Notes under the pieces: generated by a model
The model's database searches: none
The model's input: the letters and a program-made list of their open reading frames with translations, nothing else
Told to the model about the DNA's origin: nothing
From: an uncultured Chloroflexota bacterium
GTDB taxonomy: Bacteria > Chloroflexota > Dehalococcoidia > SAR202 > UBA11138
Assembly (NCBI GenBank): GCA_913046025.1
Contig: CAJWRP010000026.1
Span: 1-11,726 of the forward strand
Length of the DNA: 11,726 nt
Direction of reading: 5' to 3'
Translations under genes and position numbers: made by a program
Shown: piece by piece, positions 6,409 to 11,726 of the stretch
How positions within the stretch are numbered: position 1 is the first letter of the stretch
Layout: each line of letters begins with the position of its first letter

Positions 6409-7173
6409 GTGTCAACAAAAATGTTACTTAGGAATGCAGTGACCTGGTTATTGGGGATACTAACAGTCGTGGCTTTGGCAGCCTGTGGTAGCACTGCTGA
6501 GCCCCAGAACAGACAGTTTAATTTAACGATTGAGCAGGGGGCTATTGACCTGGAGTCTGGTGTTATTACAGTCACTCAAGGCGATAACGTTAGCATGATC
6601 TTCCAGGCTGATGAGACCGGTCTGGTCCATCTTCATGGATACGATATCGAGCAGAGCGTTGGCCCCAAAGGAACAGCCACAATTGAGTTTGTCGCAGACG
6701 CAACGGGAAGATATATTTTCACCTTTCACGCCGTCGATGGTGAACATGGAGATAGCTCGCACCGGGAGTATGATGCAGATGTTGATGCGCATGCCGTGTT
6801 ATTCGAATCCAGCACGTTGAGAATGGGAGACCTGTTCGAGTTTGAAATACCCCGTGATCTGCACGATGCTTCAATTCCATTTCACAATCACATGAGTCAC
6901 GACGTGATGGGACACATCGTGGTAGATGAACATGCTGCGGAAACCGGCGACGTGAACATTGAAGTTAACAGCGATGGTTCGTTTACGCCCCCAGAAGTGA
7001 GCGTACAGCCTGGGACCACCGTAGTGTGGATCAACCAGGGACAGGACAGTGCCGGTATATCCAGTGGCAACCCTCCTACCGTACCGGAGGAACTGGAAAT
7101 GCACGAAGCACACGATCACGAAGAGGATGAAGATGAGGTAGCGCTTGGGGCCTTAGAAGTCAGGCCTCGGTAA
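6409..7173 (+). CDS. cupredoxin-like lipoprotein with His/acidic tail
   Basis: A 254-residue exported lipoprotein. The signal peptide ends in a lipobox, VALAAC-GS, with Cys26 as the lipid-carrying residue. Residues about 35-172 look like a cupredoxin-type beta-barrel: FNLTIEQGAI, VTQGDNVSMIFQADETG, HLHGYDIE (74-81), GRYIFTFH. A late His-rich segment IPFHNHMSHDVMGHIVV sits where copper ligands are usual. A second cupredoxin start follows (SFTPPEVSVQPGTTVVWINQ, about 191-210). It breaks off without the usual His/Cys/Met ligands and passes into a tail HEAHDHEEDEDE. The likely role is binding copper or another metal at the outer face of the membrane. The start is GTG at 6409 with AGGAGG nine bases upstream. 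The gene ends seven bases before the next start, so the two are probably co-transcribed. Confidence 0.8.
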   Translation: MSTKMLLRNAVTWLLGILTVVALAACGSTAEPQNRQFNLTIEQGAIDLESGVITVTQGDNVSMIFQADETGLVHLHGYDIEQSVGPKGTATIEFVADATGRYIFTFHAVDGEHGDSSHREYDADVDAHAVLFESSTLRMGDLFEFEIPRDLHDASIPFHNHMSHDVMGHIVVDEHAAETGDVNIEVNSDGSFTPPEVSVQPGTTVVWINQGQDSAGISSGNPPTVPEELEMHEAHDHEEDEDEVALGALEVRPR

Positions 7174-7180
7174 TCAGCAG

Positions 7181-8758
7181 TTGGGAAAGAGCGTAGGGAA
7201 TTTCAGGATATTTAAGCTAATCGCGGCGTTGATCACAGGTGCCGCAGCCAGTCTCGTTGCCACACCAGCCATGGCGCACGCCTTTGGCGATAGGTATGAC
7301 CTGCCGATCCCTCTGAACTTCTTTCTGATAGGGGGCGCGGCCACTGTTGCCCTGTCTTTTATCGTCATTGGGCTGTTCGTGAAGCGCGGCTCCGACGCAA
7401 TTGGTTATCCTAGATTCAATCTGCTTGGTGCTGGTTTCCTCGGCGCCATTTTAGGTAGCAGAGTTTTTTTTGTGGTAGTTCAGATTCTGACAGTTGCGGT
7501 GTTCTTGCTGGTACTGTCGGCGGCGGTGTTCGGCACTGGTAAGCCTTTAGGCAACATATCACCCACCTTTGTCTGGATAATCTGGTGGGTAGGCATGGGT
7601 TATATTTCCGCGCTGGCAGGAAATTTCTGGAGACTGGTTAATCCCTGGAAAATACTCTTTGAATGGGCAGAGGCGCTGGTTGGTACAGACGAGCCTGCCG
7701 GGCCGGACCGAAGTGGCACAAGTCTATATCGCTACCCGGATAATTGGGGCGTTTGGCCGGCCATTATCTTGTTTCTGTCCTTTGCCTGGCTCGAGAACGT
7801 GTACAGCGGTTCTGTTATCCCTCGTCAACTCGGGCTCATAATAGGTCTTTATTCGCTAATCACATGGGCAGGCATGGTTGTGTACGGAAAGAACGCATGG
7901 CTCAAGCACGGCGAGCTGTTCTCTGTTCTCTTTGGTTTCTTTGCTCGCTTCTCACCGACTGAGGTAAGAGTAGTTGACCATCGCCTCTGTGGGAATTGCG
8001 AGAATGAGTGCAACCTCTGGGGCGATGATTGCGTGGACTGCTATTCCTGTTTTCAGAGGGCCAAGTCAAAGGAGCGCCAGTTTAACATTAGGCCTTTTGC
8101 CGTGGGCCTGGCACCTTTTGAGACGGTTTCCACGTCTGTGGCAATTTTCGTTGTTTTGGCACTGGCAACTGTGACCTTCGATGGGTTGCAGGAGACGCCC
8201 ACGTGGGTCGTGGTGCAGACCGCTGTAATCAGGTCACTTCCCTTTCTTGGCAGTGGTGCATTAGACATGATCGACAGCCTGGGTATCTTGCTGATTCCCG
8301 CGTTGTTTCTGGCAGTGTATCTGGTTTTCGCGTCGGGAATCCGGAAGCTCTCGAAAGACGAGGATACCAGCAGTGGCGTGGCCAGGGCTTTTGTCTTCTC
8401 GCTAGTGCCAATAGCGCTGGCCTACAATATGGCCCACTTTATCTCGCTGCTGCTGATACAGGGACAGCTCATCATCCCTCTGCTGTCCGATCCCTTCGGC
8501 TTCGATTGGAATCTGTTAGGCACAGCAGACTATCGAGTGAATATCGGAGTGATCAACGCCAAGATTGCCTGGATAATATCGGTTACTGCGATAGTCCTAG
8601 GCCACATCATCTCGGTTTACGTAGCTCACGTGGTGGCCTTGCGGCGCATTGTGGATCATAGACTGGCAATCCGAGGCCAGTATCCCATGTTGCTGTTGAT
8701 GGTCTTCTACACGGCGACAAGCCTTTGGATAATAGCCCAGCCCATCGTGGCAATTTAG
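7181..8758 (+). CDS. polytopic membrane protein with six-cysteine loop
   Basis: A 525-residue protein with a signal peptide (cleavage after TPAMA, leaving HAFGDRYDLPIPL) and about ten further membrane helices. Near the middle, a hydrophilic loop contains Cys270, 273, 277, 284, 287 and 290 in the pattern C-x2-C-x3-C-x6-C-x2-C-x2-C. This could bind zinc or an Fe-S cluster. Histidines lie in or beside late helices (AYNMAHFISLLLIQGQ; VLGHIISVYVAH), together with the conserved-looking SDPFGFDWNLLGTADY. I recognise the family from its ends (AHAFG.RYDLP; SLWI.AQPI). From memory some members are labelled fenitrothion hydrolase, but that function is not established for this group and I would not transfer it. 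The start is TTG at 7181, the only one that yields the signal peptide; no strong Shine-Dalgarno is seen, so coupling to the lipoprotein gene is likely. The C-terminus appears complete. Confidence 0.8.
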   Translation: MGKSVGNFRIFKLIAALITGAAASLVATPAMAHAFGDRYDLPIPLNFFLIGGAATVALSFIVIGLFVKRGSDAIGYPRFNLLGAGFLGAILGSRVFFVVVQILTVAVFLLVLSAAVFGTGKPLGNISPTFVWIIWWVGMGYISALAGNFWRLVNPWKILFEWAEALVGTDEPAGPDRSGTSLYRYPDNWGVWPAIILFLSFAWLENVYSGSVIPRQLGLIIGLYSLITWAGMVVYGKNAWLKHGELFSVLFGFFARFSPTEVRVVDHRLCGNCENECNLWGDDCVDCYSCFQRAKSKERQFNIRPFAVGLAPFETVSTSVAIFVVLALATVTFDGLQETPTWVVVQTAVIRSLPFLGSGALDMIDSLGILLIPALFLAVYLVFASGIRKLSKDEDTSSGVARAFVFSLVPIALAYNMAHFISLLLIQGQLIIPLLSDPFGFDWNLLGTADYRVNIGVINAKIAWIISVTAIVLGHIISVYVAHVVALRRIVDHRLAIRGQYPMLLLMVFYTATSLWIIAQPIVAI

Positions 8759-9088
8759 CGTCTTCAGTTCATTGGCGGCGTGCTGCTGATTGCAGCAGGC
8801 GTTTTCCAATGGAGCAAGTTGAAGTACGTATGCCTGACCCAGTGCCGAACTCCGTTAGGATTCATAATGGCCGAATGGCGAGAGGACGGAGGCGGCGCTT
8901 TGAGCATGGGGCTTCGACACGGAGTCTACTGTCTCGGTTGCTGCTGGGTGTTAATGGCCTTGCTATTCGTCTTACGGGTCATGAACTTGATATGGATAGC
9001 TGCTCTGTTTGTGTTCGTTCTGGTTGAAGAAGTAGCGGCAGCGGGGCATTGGGTAAGTAAGTCCACAGAAGTCTTGTTAGTGGCCTAG
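8759..9088 (+). pseudogene. DUF2182 membrane protein, C-terminal fragment
   Basis: Directly after the TAG of the 525-residue gene, and in the same frame, 109 codons encode RLQFIGGVLLIAAGVFQW, KYVCLTQCRTPLGF, GLRHGVYCLGCCWVLMALLF and VMNLIWIAALFVFVLVEE. These are the C-terminal signatures of DUF2182, a predicted metal-binding integral membrane family of about 230-270 residues. The N-terminal half with its first helices is absent. No ATG occurs before the homology; a GTG at 8780 is possible but has no Shine-Dalgarno. The cysteine motifs CLTQC and CLGCC are kept. The simplest reading is a deletion that fused the end of the upstream gene to the middle of a DUF2182 gene. Translation by restart at 8780 or by stop-codon readthrough cannot be excluded. 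Confidence 0.65.
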
Positions 9089-9392
9089 GGCTTCTGGATG
9101 GTCGTCGGAGCACTGGTCTGATAGGTGCGGTGTCACTGATGAATTTTCATGCGTCACCCTGCAATATAGCTCTGACGTCTGGCCGTTTTAGGTAATCTTT
9201 CGATCCACCGTTGTTTAGTCGCGATGGCGGGCCGGTTGCATAAACATTTTGGATAAACTATCGAGCCTATGCCTCGTCGCTGAGTGGTAATATTGTTGTG
9301 TGGAACAATAAAATCTACGTGAGAGTCCGTATGTATTAATTTAGAGCAGTTAAAATTAGGTGCTCCGGAACGTAAATTCTGGACATTATCGA
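9089..9392. other. AT-rich intergenic region before purF
   Basis: About 300 bases without a convincing gene, clearly richer in A and T than the flanking genes. It contains a 7-6-7 inverted repeat at 9291-9310 (TATTGTT, six-base loop, AACAATA) that could be an operator. A weak ATGAA/TTCAT stem lies near 9138-9150. An open frame of 102 codons on the minus strand (9154-9462) has no recognisable composition or motif. No tRNA or riboswitch structure was recognised, although a conserved RNA cannot be ruled out by eye. Confidence 0.5.
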
Positions 9393-9422
9393 TTGACCGG
9401 CTAACAATTACACACATATAAT
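9393..9422 (+). promoter_or_regulatory. sigma-70-type promoter of purF
   Basis: TTGACC at 9393-9398 and TATAAT at 9417-9422 are separated by 18 bases, close to the ideal spacing. Transcription would begin near 9429. AGGGGA at 9446-9451 follows as a likely Shine-Dalgarno. This places the purF start codon after about 9452. Confidence 0.7.
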
Positions 9423-9460
9423 AATATTGCCTGGATTTATTATTTAGGGGAAGCATAGCC

Positions 9461-10909
9461 ATCGTTTCTAACAGCGATTTTCCCCATTATGATAATGCGC
9501 AGGAAGCTTCCGAGGATTATCCTCGAGAGGCCTGTGGCGTTGTAGGGGTTTATTCCAGAACTGAAGACGTTGCCAGAGTGGCGTTCTTTGGTCTGTATGC
9601 CCTACAGCATCGCGGTCAGGAGAGCGCCGGTATCGCCGTAACCGACGGCGAGAACATAAGAGTAAAGACCTCGATGGGCCTCGTTGGCCAGGCCTTCCAG
9701 GAAGACGACCTCTCCACACTCACAGGACACATCTCCATCGGCCACACCCGATACTCCACCACAGGCAGCAGCCGAATCGAAAACGCCCAACCGATCCTCT
9801 CAAAGGGTCCCGACGTAACCTTAGCTCTCGGTCATAATGGCAACGTCATTAACGCCATGGACTTGAAAAAGGACCTGCTGGAATGGGGCTGCACCTTCAA
9901 CAGCACCACCGACTCTGAAATCATCGCCCACCTTTTGAGTAATGCCCCGGCCTCCAATTGGCAGGAGCGTATCGCGTACTGTATGCGGCGGTTGGAAGGG
10001 GCTTATGCTCTGACAGTCATGACCAAGAATGAGCTTCTGGGCATTAGGGATCCTCTTGGTGTGAGGCCTCTGTGTATCGGTAAGTTCCACGATGGCTGGG
10101 TACTGGCATCTGAGTCATGTGCTCTCGACCATATAGGGGCCGAGTTCATTCGGGACGTGGAGCCGGGCGAAGCGGTGATTATTGACGAAAAAGGCCTGCG
10201 TACTATATACAAGCGAGACAGCGTAACCGATCGAACGGCAGGGTGCATGTTCGAGTACATCTATTTCGCCAGGCCGGATAGCATCCTTAGCGGGAAGCTG
10301 GTCTACTCTACGAGGATGGCCATGGGTGCGGAGCTAGCTAAGGAATACGCCATAGATGCCGATATTGTTATAGGCGTTCCAGACTCTGCTATTGCCGCCG
10401 CCGTAGGTTATTCCCAGGAGTCGGGTATTCCCTTTGGCGAGGGTCTCGTCAAGAATCGTTACGTAGGTCGCACGTTCATTCAGCCTGACCAGCGTATGCG
10501 AGAACTGGGCGTGCGGCGCAAACTGAACACGCTTCCTGAGCTTATCAAGGACAAGCGCATCATCGTGGTGGACGACAGCATCGTGCGCGGCACAACGACG
10601 CCACACGTCGTCTCTCTTCTCAAGAAGGGCGGCGCTAAAGAGGTCCATCTGCGCATCTGTGCTCCTCCTATTGTCGCCCCCTGCCATTTTGGCGTGGATA
10701 TGGCTACCCGTAAGGAGCTCATCGCAGCCAACATGTCCGTGGAGGAGATACGCGAATTCGTTGGCGCGGACTCTCTTGGCTACCTTAGCCATGAGGGGAT
10801 TTTGCGGGCCGTAAACATATCCAAGCAAAAAGTTTGTATGGCATGTTTCACTGGTGAATACCCTATCCCTGTGCAGTTGGAGATGGACAAGCTGGCCCTC
10901 GAAGTCTAA
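9461..10909 (+). CDS. purF: amidophosphoribosyltransferase (glutamine PRPP amidotransferase)
   Basis: PurF makes phosphoribosylamine from PRPP and glutamine, the first committed step of purine synthesis. The N-terminal nucleophile domain starts at the Cys in REACGVVGVYS (codon at 9533), which would be exposed by removal of a propeptide. ALQHRGQESAGIA, GHTRYSTTG and LGHNGN follow. The phosphoribosyltransferase domain carries the PRPP loop IIVVDDSIVRGTTT. Four cysteines (in GCMFEYIYFARPDS, APCHFG and VCMAC) match the Fe-S ligands of the Bacillus-type enzyme. The length of about 480 residues is normal. The odd point is the start: the frame is open from 9425 but has no ATG, GTG or TTG before the catalytic Cys. 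ATC at 9461 lies nine bases after AGGGGA and is used here; ATA at 9455 is the alternative. A GTG at 9578 would remove the active site. Confidence 0.93.
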   Translation: MVSNSDFPHYDNAQEASEDYPREACGVVGVYSRTEDVARVAFFGLYALQHRGQESAGIAVTDGENIRVKTSMGLVGQAFQEDDLSTLTGHISIGHTRYSTTGSSRIENAQPILSKGPDVTLALGHNGNVINAMDLKKDLLEWGCTFNSTTDSEIIAHLLSNAPASNWQERIAYCMRRLEGAYALTVMTKNELLGIRDPLGVRPLCIGKFHDGWVLASESCALDHIGAEFIRDVEPGEAVIIDEKGLRTIYKRDSVTDRTAGCMFEYIYFARPDSILSGKLVYSTRMAMGAELAKEYAIDADIVIGVPDSAIAAAVGYSQESGIPFGEGLVKNRYVGRTFIQPDQRMRELGVRRKLNTLPELIKDKRIIVVDDSIVRGTTTPHVVSLLKKGGAKEVHLRICAPPIVAPCHFGVDMATRKELIAANMSVEEIREFVGADSLGYLSHEGILRAVNISKQKVCMACFTGEYPIPVQLEMDKLALEV

Positions 10910-11040
10910 GCCTGCCCTGTCTTCTGCCCTTCCCAATTAATCTCTCTTTATTCAGACGACTTGATTCCCTGTCTTTATCGTTTCCATTGGGCCCGTTTCT
11001 GGTGCATACTTAGTGTGCGAGTCCCATGATGGAGGGTGAA

Positions 11041-11726
11041 TTGAGGCTTGGTGTCCTGGCGTCCCACGGCGGAACCAACCTGCAGGCCATTATTGATGCC
11101 TGTAAAGACGGGCGTCTGGATGCAGAAGTTGCAGTGGTCATCAGCAATAATTCCAAATCCATGGCCATCAAGCGAGCCGGTAACGCAGGCTTGCCAGTCT
11201 TCCACTTGAGTGGCGCAACCCACCCGCAGCCTTCCCTTGAAGATGTCGAGTTACGGGCCATACTTGATAAGCATGATGTCGAACTGGTAGTTTTGGCTGG
11301 ATATATGAAGCTATTGGGCCCGGCCACACTAGCTGCCTACCGCAATCGAGTGCTAAATAGCCATCCTGCGCTTCTGCCCAAGTTCGGTGGCAGAGGCATG
11401 TACGGCACTCGCGTCCACGAGGCTGTGGTTAAGGCTGGAGAAAGCATGTCCGGCGTGACGATCCACCTTGTAGACGAGCAATACGATCACGGTGCAGCAG
11501 TGGACCAGTGCTCCGTGCCTGTTCTGAAGACCGACGCGGTGGGTGACCTGGAAGAGAAGGTCAAGAACCGGGAGAGGCTATTCTGGATTGAAGTCTTGCG
11601 CAAGATTGCCTCTGGTGAGATTAATCTGGATGACTTGGCTACATCAGCAGTCCCCGAACATCTAAATTCAAAAATACTGAAACCCGGCCCCGGCCGTTGC
11701 CAGCAGGACAGGTATGACGGAACAGA
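11041..11726 (+). CDS. purN: phosphoribosylglycinamide formyltransferase, 3' end not in window
   Basis: PurN transfers a formyl group from 10-formyltetrahydrofolate to GAR, the third step of purine synthesis, so it belongs with the upstream purF. The protein begins MRLGVLASHGGTNLQAII, which matches the family N-terminus. The catalytic Asn106 and His108 are in LNSHPALLPKFGG, and the catalytic Asp is in VDEQYDHGAAVDQ (about 149). I chose TTG at 11041 because GGAGG lies five bases upstream and the N-terminus fits; ATG at 11026 or 11029 would add four or five residues but has no Shine-Dalgarno. The frame is still open at the window edge, at 228 codons. That is longer than the roughly 200-residue norm, with a tail (ATSAVPEHLNSKILKPGPGR) that I do not recognise. 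An ATG at 11714 with AGGA five bases upstream could be the start of an overlapping next gene. Confidence 0.92.
   Translation, partial: MRLGVLASHGGTNLQAIIDACKDGRLDAEVAVVISNNSKSMAIKRAGNAGLPVFHLSGATHPQPSLEDVELRAILDKHDVELVVLAGYMKLLGPATLAAYRNRVLNSHPALLPKFGGRGMYGTRVHEAVVKAGESMSGVTIHLVDEQYDHGAAVDQCSVPVLKTDAVGDLEEKVKNRERLFWIEVLRKIASGEINLDDLATSAVPEHLNSKILKPGPGRCQQDRYDGT

Noticed and set aside
9154..9462. 102-codon frame on the minus strand before purF
   Set aside because: No motif, no hydrophobic pattern, weak ribosome binding site, and it overlaps the purF promoter; composition looks like chance AT-rich sequence.
9578..10909. purF starting at GTG 9578
   Set aside because: This would delete the catalytic cysteine and the first strands of the glutaminase domain, although the family sequence is plainly encoded upstream in the same frame.
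1..11726. Search for CRISPR arrays, tRNA, rRNA, insertion-sequence ends and long direct repeats
   Set aside because: None could be recognised by eye on either strand.

Overview
The window looks like a stretch of ordinary bacterial chromosome with moderate GC, probably from a Chloroflexota-like (Dehalococcoidia/SAR202-type) bacterium. That guess rests on remembered protein families only: a YgfK-type oxidoreductase, the PurF and PurN sequence style, and an exported-cupredoxin and polytopic-membrane-protein cluster. No marker gene such as rRNA is present, so the taxonomy is weak. No tRNA, rRNA, CRISPR array, insertion sequence or phage gene was recognised. Several genes appear to use TTG or GTG starts, and an extended -10 element (TGCTATAAT or one mismatch) recurs in front of three genes.

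Left part (1-2693): the window opens inside a minus-strand ygfK-like gene of which only the N-terminal 147 codons are visible. Its start lies almost against the 3' remnant of a plus-strand DsbA-family gene that has lost its thioredoxin CxxC half. A complete 2-hydroxyacid (phosphoglycerate-type) dehydrogenase follows. Next, on the minus strand, comes a decayed DUF4097-like lipoprotein gene. It keeps a good ribosome binding site and start codon but carries five in-frame stops and a frameshift.

Middle (2827-5219): an alpha/beta hydrolase (minus), a small two-helix membrane protein (plus), ribonuclease PH (minus, TTG start, well-formed promoter and Shine-Dalgarno) and a second small two-helix membrane protein (minus).

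Envelope/metal cluster (5279-9088, plus): a His-rich secreted protein, a YtkA/FixH-like membrane-anchored beta-sandwich protein, a cupredoxin-like lipoprotein with a His/acidic tail, and a 525-residue polytopic membrane protein with a six-cysteine loop. A DUF2182 C-terminal fragment follows, in the same frame as the 525-residue gene and separated from it by a single TAG. I infer an extracytoplasmic metal (probably copper) handling module, now partly broken at its end.

Right part (9089-11726): about 370 bp of AT-rich intergenic DNA with a good sigma-70-type promoter, then purF (glutamine PRPP amidotransferase, Fe-S type), whose reading frame has no ATG/GTG/TTG upstream of the catalytic cysteine, then purN (GAR formyltransferase), which is still open at the window edge. 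These two catalyse the first and third steps of de novo purine synthesis.

Three broken genes and one gene without a normal start in under 12 kb suggest either active gene decay or local base errors in an assembly. Checking the reads would separate the two.
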